A stretch of 64,000 nt of DNA from contig JAUJYZ010001198.1 in the NCBI GenBank assembly GCA_033675265.1, positions 434,501 to 498,500 on the forward strand, in the 5' to 3' direction. Origin of the DNA: Actinostola sp. cb2023. Lineage: Eukaryota > Cnidaria > Anthozoa > Actiniaria > Actinostolidae. This document shows positions 12,301 through 25,700 of the stretch, piece by piece (position 1 is the stretch's first letter; every line of letters starts with the position of its first letter). The notes below the pieces were generated by a model, which ran no database searches, was not told the origin of the DNA, and saw only the letters and a list, made by a program, of their open reading frames with translations. The position numbers and the translations under genes are program-made.

Positions 12301-13308
12301 CATAATCTACCAATGATTATTATTTAATTTATACATATTCATAACATTTCAGAAATACTTGCATTTTTACTTGGATGACAAACATCAGTAAATTTACACT
12401 TTATGCAATAATTATTATTTGTTTGCCTTTTTTTCATATATTGGTGTTCAAAGTTTCACTGTATATATTTTACAGAAAACAGCAGGGAACTGTCCATATA
12501 GACAGTCAGCTCTCCAAGATACATGTGTATGTTCCCTGATGCACAATAGGTTACTGTAATCTCTCTGTTGATAGCCTGGGATTCACTGTTACAACTGCAG
12601 CCTGTAACCAATATTTTCCCTTCTAGGTGTGCAGATTCTGTCAAACATTTTCAGATCGGTAGAGATGGTAACCAGCAATATACATTTGGTATGGGCAAGT
12701 TTACAAGTCTGAATGAATTTGTCCAGCACTTTGAAAACAAGCCGTTGATCGGCGGCGATTCAGGTGAGTAAAAGGTGCAAATTTGTGAAGTGATTGACAT
12801 GTAAGTACGGAACGTGCTTTTACATAAAGAAGACAATGTACATGTAAAGGTGGTTATAATTCTTTATCTCCATCACAACCACCGTCATCATCATCATCAT
12901 CCTTCATCACCACCACTATCATCACTACGTCATTCATCCTTCATCATCAGCCTTCATCACCACCACCATCATCACTACCACCATCATACATCCTTCTTCA
13001 TCATTATTGATCATCATCATCCTTCATCACCACCACTATCATCACTACCACCATCGTTCATCTTCATCATCATCATCCTTCATCACCACCATTATCGTCA
13101 CTACATGCACCATCCTTCATCCTTCATCATCAGTCTTCATCATCACCACCATCACCATCATTCATCCTTCATCATCATTGATCAGTCTTCATCATCAATT
13201 CATCATCATCAACCTTTATCATCACCACCATCATCACTACCACCATCATAATCATCCTTCATCATCATCATCATCATCATCATCCTTCATCACCACCACC
13301 ATCATCAC

Positions 13309-13361
<53 letters not shown>

Positions 13362-13722
13362 CACCATCATCCTTTATCATCATCATCAGCCTTCATCACC
13401 ATCATCACCACCACCATCATTCCACTCTATTATATATAGCTACTATGCTAACTATCACAGTTCAGTATTATTATAAACTAGTGGAATCAATCAAGAAATG
13501 TTGTGGAATTATACTACCATTCATAATAGTGTTTTGTATTGTACTGTAGGCGTTTTAACACTACTAAAGTACCCTTACCCTAGTAATGTTGACGAACCCG
13601 CAACCTATGAAAAAGTAAGAGTTCATGCTGAGTGGGGAAAAAATAGAGCCACCACAGAAAATTCTGCCGAGGGACACGTACAATCAGTAAGTGCATGTAG
13701 TACAGGCAGCAAAAAAGGGGGT

Positions 13723-13790
<68 letters not shown>

Positions 13791-16700
13791 GAGTCGTTAC
13801 ACAGGGCACAGGGGGGGGGGGGTAATCAGAAAAGTTTAAAGAGGTTTAAAGGAATCTATTTGCCATGTTATGACTTTAGAGAATGTTGTTAGTTCTCTGA
13901 ATATGATCATGAATGTAGGTGTACTTACAGTGTAATTGTTTACTGTAGTTCAGCTCCAAGGAGGGCTATCTTACTAAACTAGGAGGCACAATCAAGGTAA
14001 AGCCTGGTGTTGCAAACATAATAAAAAAGCACAATCAATTGAACAACAATTGTCTACCAATACTGTCAGTGTGTATGCTTATGTCAGACTGTTTTCACAG
14101 TGAAATAATGTCCCTTTTGATTGTGTATGTATGTTGTGGTTTGAAATTTTCCACTGGTTTAAATGTTTTAGTCCATTGTTTTGGTTTCTTAATTCACTTC
14201 CTTTCAGTTTAATCCTTTACAACTAACCTAAACACATAACTTACCCACCATAATACCCTAAACCTAACCTTAGAACAACCCTCAGAAAAATTTAAACCAG
14301 TGAGAAAAATTAAACCACAACATATACATGTATGTGACGTGCTAGTGAAAATCAAGTCTAAGCTAGGATGACTTATGATTCAGTGATGTTTAAAAACCAC
14401 ATGACAATTAGTAATAGAGAGCTTCAGATTCGACTACGAGTACGGCTATGAGTACGAGTTTTGAGCGCGCGCACTAACTTGTTGTCGTAATCGTGCTCAT
14501 GCAAATTCAAAATTTATGATTTAAAAATAAATAAACGAAATTTTATCGCTTCCTCTTTTTCTTCAAAATTTAGCAAAAATAACACTTTTACTGCGACTTT
14601 TACTGCGACTTTTACTGCCACTTTTACTGCGACTTTTACTGCGACTTTTACTGCGACTTTTACTGCGACTTTTACTGCGACTTTTACTGCCACTTTTACT
14701 GCGACTTTTACTGCGACTTTTACTGCCACTTTTACGATGGTCGGTTGCTACGGGAAACTCTTTTCGGCAAAGTACTTCATATGATATACATAATAGAGTT
14801 CTTCAGTGGGTTGGCACTAATAAAGAATGCGTACATGAAGTACCTACCGTCACAGTTGTTCGTGGGCTCACACACGAGGTTGCATTTGATAACAACATGG
14901 AAGGAAAGAAGAAGGAAGAAGACTTTGAGAAGGTATTTTACTGAATTATATAACCTTTAACTACGGAAAAACTTCATCTTTGTTTTATTTTTTTGATGTA
15001 TCGTGATTTGGTGGAGTTTTGTTTGATCGCATCGTTTGAATCATTTAATAATAGTATTTTCAAAAGTTCGTACGCGTGAGTTGGTTTGGTTGGTTGGTTG
15101 ATATCTGTTTGTAGCCAATGTAGGCAGGTAACGGCAACAAAACATGTAATTCCTTTGAAACAAAGGCCAAAAACAAATGAATCAAAGGCCAGCTATTGTG
15201 TAGAATGACAAAAGACTGCGGCACATGCAGAAATACCCCAATTAATCCCACCTTTGAAAAATGATTAAAGTTACTCATTAAAGCTTATTAAAGCTTAAAT
15301 AAAATCCCTTCTCGTGTACATAGGTTTGTGAATTTCTCCGAAAAAGAGATGTGAGTGAAGAAGTTATAACAAAATTCATGATTGAAAAGGTACGTACACA
15401 AAAGAAAGAGGGGGCATTTCACAGTATTTGAGACATGGAACTCTGAATTCTTAATTACTGAAAACTTACAAGATCATTACATTTTTCCATAACTTAATAA
15501 CCATAAAGAATAAAAAATATGATTTTGAAATGTCGGCACACTCTTATCTTGTCATAAATTATCATTAATTAGCTGAAATACAAAATTGTCTGTCACGGAG
15601 GGGAAAACCACAAAAACCTATGAGCTACTTGCTTTATGTCAAAAACGAATAAAAAATATCAGGACACTCACTTCTTCACATGCACTAATAGAGAAACCCA
15701 AAAAAATCAGTTGCTGTCAAGGGTCATGTTGCTATAGCTTGTCCAAAGGGGGATTTTCCCCTCCGTGACAAAATTAGGTATAAAAGTTTTGATATTTCCA
15801 AAACTGTTGAAACAAATTTCACAATATTTTGTAAACTTCTGAGTTCAAGTTGAATACAACTATATCAATGAAAACAATTTCTGAGCTCCAAGTTTTCTTT
15901 GTTCTATTTCAATATTATTAAGTGTCACTGAGGGGAAAATAATGTCACAGAGGGGAATTACAAATTAAAAATGTCTTAGAAATTGCATAAAATGTATCAT
16001 TTTCATACATTCAACATAATATATATGTTGTCTGTACCCAAGGTAGATAATTGTAAGCTCTGCATTGTGGGTAAAAGTTCATTTGAGCATATTCATAGCA
16101 GCAATGAATTATGGGTAACCTTTACTTTGTGCTTTGATAGTAATAAGTTTGATTGCTCATAGATTGATATTTACAGCCTCATTTTTGTTCCCATGGTAAT
16201 TACATAATGTTAAATAAGTTAAATTAATATTCCAGTGGGATTAATTAAGACAAAATTGATATGGCACTGTTACAAATCTATGAGACAAAACTTTCCCCTC
16301 CGTGACTTCCCCTCCGTGACGCTGGTCCTTTTGACAAACCTCCTAGCTGGAGAAGTTAGAGAAATGTAACATGTGATTATTTGATGTCATTTGTTAGTTG
16401 ATAAACTAAATGTTTAATAAAACTTGTGTTTAAAGTTGTAGCTTTTATAGATTCACAGGAATTTGGAATTAGTTTTGGAATTGTATTTTAATTTGTGATT
16501 TCTCTGTTCCCCTCCGTGACAGCTAACATTAAAAATAATATCTCCCTGGGTATTTTACAAAACATTTTGAAATTCATCACACCTAAAGAGCTATTGAAAA
16601 TGGTATACATGATGGTTCAAAAGTTTGTTTAAATTCAAATGTTTAATTGTTAGGCAGTTTTCAATCTTGTGATTTTCCCCTCCGTGACATGCAAAATACT

Positions 16701-19700
16701 GTGAAATGCCCCAGAGATCCATGCATGCAGTGGTCTGATTATTAAATGCTGATAACCCCTGCCATACCAATCGATAATTCCGATAATCGATAATAATCAA
16801 TAACAATCGATAATAATCGATGCTAATCAATCGATTAATATTGGAAATCGATGAAAATCGATCACGTAAAAATGTGTGAGTATCGATTTTCATCGATTAT
16901 CATCGATAGTGTCATCGATTTCTATCGATAATTATCGATTTTCATCGATGCTTAGAAATCCTTGATATATATGTGGCATTAACTAGAGAGAACATGCTAT
17001 AACACAACATATTTTATTGAAGACTTGTAAGTGCCTCTCGTGCATAAATCATAATATTATATATAGCTCAACGTTAACTATAAAACACTTCAAGCGGAAC
17101 AGATTTCACAGTGACCCGATGTCGAACATACGCGATCTATTTACATCTGTAGATCACGTATCAATTATTCGCTGTGGTGAATTTTAGAAATCGATGATAA
17201 TCGATAATATTCGATAATAATCGATATAATCAAGGACACTTGGGTTGTGAGTATCGATTATCATCGATTACCGATATCAATCAATACTAATCAAATGATT
17301 ATTATCGATTAATATCGATGAATTCGATTACTTTCTGATGATCAATTTTTATCGATTGGTATGGCCGGGTGATAACGTGGGTTAAATAATAAATGTAAGC
17401 ATAAGCAAGCATACACTGTATTTTGAAGAGCTAATTTACATCGAGATACAATTTAGCCTACCAAAATGACGTTATGGTGAATAGAAGTAAGCTTAATATT
17501 TATTTCGTATTTTTGCAAGCCAGTAATTTAGCTGATATAATTGTGGTGTATGAATCTCCCCCTTCTGTCTCTCTCTATATACACCTATTTCAAATAACGT
17601 TGTCGCGTTCAAAGCAACAAGCGTCAAGCCAAGACACAAAGTGAATGCTGGTTTTGTGTTGGCAATTATTTAAATCACAATTGTTTCTATAAGGACTAAT
17701 TACAAAATGTGAACATTTCCACGTGCTTGTTTGCATATCACACTTCGTTCCATAGAAAATAGGTCTGATTTAAATAATTTGCCAACACAAGACCAGCATG
17801 CACTTCGATCTTGGCTTGACGCTTGTTGCTTTGAACGCGACAACGTTATTTGAAATAGGTGTATATATGTCAGGCACTATATGTCAAGTAACGTTGACAA
17901 TTAATTAACAAATTAGTTTAGAGTGCAATTTAGAAAAGCATGAAATAGTACTAAGTAAACTTTAAATAGTACTAAATAGTGATATTTCTATTGTTTCATT
18001 AGTGCTATTTAGTACTACCGGTATTTTATTTTATTTTTTTATTTATTTTTATTTACAAAAAGGGTGTCAACAAGGAACTGAATCCCCATATTAAGTTGAC
18101 CCCCCAATATTCTATAAATTAAGTATCAATATAAAACAATACAATCAATATTTTTTTCTCTCTTTTTCTTAGATGGATGTTGATGCAATATCATGTGCAT
18201 CTGATGAGGAACTGATGCAACTAGGCTTGGAAAAGAAAGGAGATATATATTAAGTCTGAAAAGTTTCTGTGAAAAAATGATGAATGAGCAAAAGCAGGAC
18301 AAAAAGAGAGAATTACTTCAAGCTATATTGGAAAAAGGGAAATCAACCAGGAACAAAAGTACATCAAGTACAACCAACAGAAATGTTTCAAATAGAAGTG
18401 GGCGATCAGTTAGGAAAGTTCAAATTGGCTGGCTGAATTATGATGTAAATAAGAAGTGCTTTGTGTCTGTCCGTACTAATAAAGGTGGTGGTTGTAGAGA
18501 AGTAGAAATGCCTCTGAGTGCCAACAGGGCACAAGCAATTAACATGGCCAAGAAGCTCTTCTTCATTGATGGAAATAGCACATTTGGCCCAGAAAGTCAA
18601 ATGGTCTTTGGTTTAGCAAACTTCAAACATGAAGATTTAACGAACATATCAACTTCTGGAGTCAAGTTACCTTTTTCTTTACAACGTTATATTGACACAT
18701 TTAGAATGTCTAGAGTGAGACTGTACTTGACTACAAAGCTCATGAGTGGTGCTGAGGAACAATGTAAAGTAACAGTGAAACCTTCTGAATCTGGAGATGA
18801 ATCTGATAGCTCTCTCTTAAAGCCTGTATTTGATGTTAAAGACCCACAATGTGATGAGCTACAAAGGACAAGGAATATTATTGCTGAACAGAATAAGGAA
18901 TTTGAGCAATCCTTGGCTGCAGATCAAGCTAAAGACAAGGAAAAACAAGATGAAAAAAAGAAAGAAAGAGAGAAGGTATGTGTGTAAATTTGACAGTATA
19001 TATCAGTAATCACATGGCGGGGGCTCCCATATAAAAGTATCAGGGATGCTCGTCGGATTTTAGAAAATACCCCTAAAAGATACTGAAAGCTCTTAAATAT
19101 GGGTGTGGCTCCTGGTTTTATAACCCCTAACAGATACCAGACATAAACAATAAAATAAATAAATGCTTTTTTAAAGTTTATAGCTGAGTTTTAACTATCC
19201 AATGACTGCCATTGACTACAGCATGACTACGGTAATTATTAATTGGTGATATTTGTAACCCCTAAAAGATACAACGAGCATCCCCAATACTTTTATATGG
19301 GAGTATTTATATGGGGGGAGGGGGGAAGAAATTACTTGCACAAAAGCATACAAGATTACAGCAATAGTCATTTTAAAAAAAATCAGGTCACTTTTCCTAA
19401 TTAATATATATATGTATTTTGGTATAATTATTTACACAGCAAAAAAGTGAAGAATATAAAAAGAAATTGAAACAGTCAAGGAATGCAAGAGTTTCTCTGG
19501 AACCCCCAGCAGGAGAAGACACCAATTTGGTTCAAGTGCAGCATGTAACTTTAGGCATAATCAAACGCCGCTTCAAGAAGAGAAATCCAATGGCTGATGT
19601 GTATGACTGGGTTGGGTCACTTGGCCTTACACCCCCACACTTTGAATTGTCAGATTTTAAAGGGAAAGTGTTCCAAGCATATCAAATTGTAGAGGAATGT

Positions 19701-22700
19701 AGGAATATATCTCTTTATATGAAGAGAACCACTGCAACACCTCGCAGACTGAGTGATATGGAGGTTGATTTTATTGGTTTTGGTTGTCCCACTAAAATAA
19801 TGGAAGATGATGATAGGTAAATATAAAAATACAATCAACATTGAATACAAAACTATTTTCTGTTCTCTTGTCCAAATTGTTGAATAAGTACAGTGTATGT
19901 ATATGTGTGTGTGAATGTATGTATATAATTACAGGGACCGCGGAGATGGGGGGCTGGGGTGAGCCCCCCACTTTTAGCCAAAAAGGTTGTCACAATACAT
20001 TGTTGTCTGATATATACTAGTCTACTAGTGAATCCGCCCCCACACTTTCAAGGGTGCTCCGCAGTCCCTGAATAATCTAATTCTGTATCATAGGTTACAG
20101 GTTATAATATTTATTAATAAAAATAACTCAGTCTTTTTATTTTCTTCTCTGAAAAAAAAATTGATTGCTCTATATTTTCATTGGCAGTGATGATGATTTT
20201 GTTCAGTCTGAGGCAGCTAATGATAGAAGTACAAAGAGAAAGGTAAATACACAGCTACATGCATGTACATTTGTAGATTCAAAACAAACTTTCATTGATT
20301 TCCAATTTTAATTTTTGGGACATGAAAACTTAGGATTGTAGTGCTCAATCAGACTTCATGAAAGAATATTCGAGTAAAGCAACTAAGGCAACCAGTAGTC
20401 TAAACTACCATTGTAGATGATCAGTTGTAAGGAAATATGTCATACTATGTGATAAAAGAAAAGTGACATTCAGTCAGGGGGGAGGGGAAGGACAGTTTCA
20501 GCAAAAAAGCTGTGTGCATGCCTTCATTAAAAAAAAATCTAAGATAAGGTGGCCACGGCCCCCTAATGGCCTCTCCCCTAAAACTGCCCTTTTTTGTCAT
20601 TTACTTGACAAACTGAACTGCACTCATCTGATCTACAATGTACATGTAATATAATTAATTGTAACTCAATGCATTACAGCTTCAAATTAAAAAATACCTT
20701 GCATTGGTATGAATAGCAAGTACAAAATAAACATTTTAAATTATTCATTGTCTTAAATTCTTCAGAAAAAAGTGGATCTAAACTCGGCAAAGAAAATGGA
20801 CAAAGGATACCACTTTCGCCAAAACTATCTACCACTTTTCTTAAACAAAAAACAGGTAAAGTAAGTCTTGAATAATTATTTCTTCCACTGTTCCATATTT
20901 AGTTACATTTGCACTCATCAACAATAATACCGTATGTGTACTGTACTGACAACTTTTCATTTGCATTAGTTGGACTTAATTGTAATTTATTAATTATATT
21001 ACTCTATAAATGTTGCCTCTCAATTATGCACATTTAAACTCCCAACCCTCTGAATAGGACTTTCGAAGTTAGAGGCCAGGTCCCATGGACTTTTGAAGTT
21101 AGAGGTCACTATAAATACATGTAGCACAATGCTATTTTCCCATACATTAATTAATTAATTAATTAATTAATTTCCTTTGAAAATTTTATATTCCTTGCCA
21201 TTTTTTATGTATTTACAGTCTGAAACTTCACCCTTTTATTTTAATGTCAACCTGCTCTTTCCATTACGTGACCTCTAACTGCAAAAGGCCTATTGTATTT
21301 ACCTCACAGGCTATCTAAATGCAACAAGTAAAGTAGGTATCAATGTATTCTACTGGTAAATTTGATCATACCGTTTTGTATAATTCTCATTATAGAATGA
21401 ACATCAGAAGCATGGACAACAAGAGATATTTGTCAACAGTGAGCATTACACAAGTACATTTACTAGTACCAATGTTTATGGTGAACACCCAAGTCCAAGA
21501 TATGATTTGTTCTCAGATATTCACAATGTGGATCTACCAGATCTAGATTTTGATATTGATAACTTGGCAGAAAGTAGCTTCCTTCAAACTGCTATCAATG
21601 TTGACTTGGACGGTGGAAGTAGCAGCCAGAGAAATGAAAGCCAGGATGTCAGCTCTGCAGCCATTGATGTTGACTTGGACGGTGGAAGTAGCAGCCAGAG
21701 AAATGAAAGCCAGGATGTCAGCTCTGCAGCCATTGATGTTGACTTGGACGGTGGAAGTAGCAGCCAGAGAAATGAAAGCCAGGATGTCAGCTCTGCAGCC
21801 ATTGATGGTGATTTGGACGGTGGAAGTAGCAGCCAGAGAAATGAAAGCCAGGATGTCAGCTCTGCAGCCATTGATGGTGATTTGGACGGTGGAAGTAGCA
21901 GCCAGAGAAATGAAAGCCAGGATGTCAGCTCTGCAGCCATTGATGGTGATTTGGACGGTGGAAGTAGCAGCCAGAGAAATGAAAGCCAGGATGTCAGCTC
22001 TGCAGCCATTGATGGTGATTTGGACGGTGGAAGTAGCAGCCAGAGAAATGAAAGCCAGGATGTCAGCTCTGCAGCCATTGATGGTGATTTGGACGGTGGA
22101 AGTAGCAGCCAGAGAAATGAAAGCCAGGATGTCAGCTCTGCAGCCATTGATGTTGACTTGGACGGTGGAAGTAGCAGCCAGAGAAATGAAAGCCAGGATG
22201 TCAGCTCTGCAGCCATTGATGGTGATTTGGACGGTGGAAGTAGCAGCCAGAGAAATGAAAGCCAGGATGTCAGCTCTGCAGCCATTGATGGTGATTTGGA
22301 CGGTGGAAGTAGCAGCCAGAGAAATGAAAGCCAGGATGTCAGCTCTGCAGCCATTGATGGTGATACAGAAATTCAAGATGGTATGAAAAGAAGGTAAAAA
22401 AACAACTTGAATCCATAATTTTGATTAGAAAGCCAACACAGGCTAACAACACAAACATTTGTACATGTAAGTTTACCAAAGTTCAGAATGTTTGGACAAA
22501 TACCAGCTGAACAAAAAATTCTGACTTATGAATATGTATGGTACTGATTAGTTTCCAATCCCGGGGGGGGTACTCCCATATATGGGCTATACAGGGATGT
22601 GCCGCTGGACAGGGTATGGTTTTTGGCCTCTCTGTCCTGAACAGGGTATATAATTTTATGTGAGTCTGTCCTAAACAGGGTATGGTAATGCACGATTGTC

Positions 22701-25700
22701 ATCGTTAAATATGTTTTTTCTGGTATTTAGCCATCCGAGATCCGAAACGTTTGCCGGTCTTTAGCAGGTCATCAGTCAACATAGTCTTTTTTGCAGCCAT
22801 CAGGGATTTCGTCATGCAATACTACTCTCTCTGGGGAGAGAGTAGCGTTGCGTGATGAAATTCCCGACTGCTGCAGGAGAGTAGCATTGCGTGATGAAAT
22901 TCCCGACTGCTGCAGGAGAGAGTAGCATTGCGTGACGAAATCCCTGACTGCCAAGACAACAAACACCTTGTAACACAATGAGCCTTTGAACATGGTTGCC
23001 CTCCCCCTCCCCTCCCCCTCCCCCTCCCCTCCCCCCCCCTCCCCTCCCCCTCCTCTCCCCCTCCCCTCCCCCTCCTCTCCCCCTTCTCAATGTTGAAGAC
23101 CTTCAGTAGAAAGGTCCATATGTTGAAAAACTCATATTTTTTAAATATGAACTATACACTTACAAATCCCCTCCCCCTCTCCAATGTTGAATATACATCA
23201 TTGCCCATGAAGGAGCGCACCTGGTGGTCAACATTGAATGGTGGGGGAGGGGAGGGGAGGGGGGGGGGGAGGGGAGGAGGGAGAGGGGAGGGGAGGGGGG
23301 GAGGGGAGGGGAGGGGAGGGGAGGGAGGGGAGGGGAGGGGAGGGGGAGGGGAGGGGAGGGGAGGGAGGGGAGGGGAGGGGAGGGGAGGGGAGGGGAGGGG
23401 AGGGAGGGGAGGGGAGGGGAGGGGAGGGGAGGGGAGGGGGAGGGGAGGGGTGTGTGTACAGGTGGATAATCTCGATCTAAGCTCTTCATCTAGTGTAATA
23501 ATCACCAAATCATGTTTGTATAGGTATCTACAAGCCAGTAGGTGTGTTTTTGAAGCAATTGCAAAACATTTTAAAAATCATCACAATTCAATTGTTGCAT
23601 TTTTCATGATATATTCAGTTAATAATATAGGCCCTGTTAGGGGGGGGTCTCAATAATCCATAATCCTGGGTAAAGTTTGGAAATAATCAGTATCCCAATT
23701 TTGTAAACATATATTCCTAAAATAAATGACCGATAATAATCCGCAATTTTAAAATGCAACAGAAATAATCCATAATCTTTCAATTTAGTGGCCAATAATC
23801 CGTATCCCTTGTCTAAAAACCCCTAATAATTCATAATCCTAAAACTCTAACAGGGCCTCATAATAATTATTATTGTTTAACATTTCATCATTTTTAACTT
23901 TTTAGAGTTCTGAAGATAAGAAGATCACATTTAATGGTTAACAAGTTCAAAGATGATACAATAATGACAGCACCTCTGAGGGTCGTTATGATCAATGCTT
24001 TTGGAGTTGAAGAGCATGGAATTGATACAAAGGGTGTTTTCCTTGATGCACTTTCGGCATTTTGGAGCTCATTTTATGACTCATGCAATGGAGAAGAAGA
24101 GAGGGTCCCAGTAATAAGGCATGATTTTCAGGTTGAAGAATGGGAAGCTATTGGTCGGATTCTTGTCAAAGGATATGAACAGCTGAAGTTTTTTCCAGTG
24201 CTGTTGAACAAAGCTTTTGTTGTAGCAGCACTTTTTGGGGAAAGTGAAATAACGGATGACATGCTGTTGAATTCTTTTCTTGGATATCTAAGTAAGGATG
24301 AAAGAGAAATTGTGAGCCTTTCCATAAAGAATGAACTTAGTGAAGAACAACATGAAGAGTGGATTGACCTTCTGGATAGGTTTGGCTGCAAGACAATCCC
24401 AAAACAAGAGAAAGTCAGAAGTGTTGTCTTAGAAGTAGCTCACAAAGAGATCATCCAGTTTCCTCTATATGTGATTGAAAGCTGGAGATTACCATGTAGT
24501 GCATTAAAGAAGTACTTTTCAAATGCGGGCCAAGTAATGGAGTTATTTGAGAAATCAAAACCAACTAACAAAAAAGTACTAGGCCTCTTGTTTGCAAATC
24601 CAGTAAATTCAGCACAGAGAGATGCTCTTTCATATTTACAGAGATATATAAGGGGCCTAAACAAAGAAAACCTCTCCAAATTCTTAAGGTTTTGTACAGG
24701 AGCAAATATCATCTGTGTACCAAGTATTTCTCTTATGTTCAGCCAGCTTGATGGTGCATCGAGACGTCCTGTTGCTCACACATGTGGTGCTGTCCTGGAG
24801 CTGCCAGTCACTTACCAGTCTTTTCCACAATTTCGTGAAGAGATGAACTCTATATTATCCAGTCAATATTGGGATATAGATTTCCTTTAAGAATATGTTA
24901 AAAAGGCCAGTTAGTTATAGTTTGTTACACTTGTTACAGTTTTTAGAAAACACTAAAAGCATGCAACATTAAATGTTTGCAAATTTTGCAAACTAGTACT
25001 TAAACAACCAAAAACAATGAAAATATCACTATTTGGCACTTAATATAGACACTGTACTATTTATGTTGCATGCATTCAGAGTTTCCATTCTAATGTGGGG
25101 AAATGTTACTTTCATTGTGTTATTTATATCTAATTATACTTGATTTTAAGATGATAGATGGCTATGAAGCCAAGTAAACTTTTTAAGCTTTTATAAATGC
25201 ATTGTGCACAAGCATGTAACCATTGCTAAAATATGTTTGAATTTGTGAATGTTTGTTTATGTTAGCATATAAAATAATGAAATACCACCAAATTAAGGAA
25301 AAAATACCACAGCAGCTATATGTACCAGTTGGTATTTCAATGACAAAAGTGGGTAGGCTTGCCCCTATTATATACCCCTAATTTGAATTTGTGATAATCA
25401 TTTCTTCATGAATTGAAAAGCTGATTTGGTTGTAATTATTTTTGAGTTATAAGCATTTGAAATCTGAAAATGCAAATGAGGTGATGTCAACACAAGAATT
25501 TGCCTAATTTTGTTTTATTTTTTATTTTTTATTTCAGCAATGAAAATGTTTTGCAAATGGAAAACTAGTAAGAATTATTATTATTAGTGTTTTTATATAT
25601 TTAATATTTCCTTGCATTTTCAGATTTCAAATGCTTAAACCTCAGAAAGGAGATGTCTATATCCAGAAATATTAAACCACAAAGCTTTTCTATTCATGAA

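Larger units (their letters stand above)
14897..24890 (+). pseudogene. Transposon-borne SAM-like/HECT E3 ubiquitin ligase gene (eight exons, one frameshift)
   Basis: Exons: 14897-14932, 15324-15389, 18173-18975, 19440-19816, 20188-20242, 20766-20855, 21396-22393 and 23906-24890 (stop TAA). All are AG/GT bounded and phases agree. Summed length is 3410, which becomes divisible by three only after removing two bases, matching a 2-bp expansion of an AT repeat near 18232-18240 that breaks the frame. The intact form would be about 1135 residues. N-terminus: a SAM-like helical region (VCEFLRKRDVSEEVITKF, DEELMQLGLEKKGDI). Middle: an unrecognised domain (18400-18760), a charged coiled stretch, and a segment starting LGIIKRRFK. 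Exon 7 carries eleven 23-residue acidic/Ser repeats. The last exon is HECT-like: a GIDTKGVF motif in the N-lobe and VAHTCGAVLELP near the C-terminus, where the Cys sits at the thioester position of HECT ligases. Whether it acts in transposition, or on host or transposase protein, is unknown. Confidence 0.75.

Noticed and set aside
12814..13549. Histidine- and isoleucine-rich frames
   Set aside because: CAT/AAT microsatellite artefacts in DAPP1 intron 3.
21543..22376. Long open frames in other reading frames and on the minus strand over the 69-bp repeats
   Set aside because: The 69-base unit is a multiple of three without stops in most frames. Only the frame continuing from HECT exon 7 has splice support.
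23090..23656. Gly/Arg/Glu- and Pro-rich frames
   Set aside because: Translations of (GGGGA)n/(CCCCT)n low-complexity DNA in an intron.
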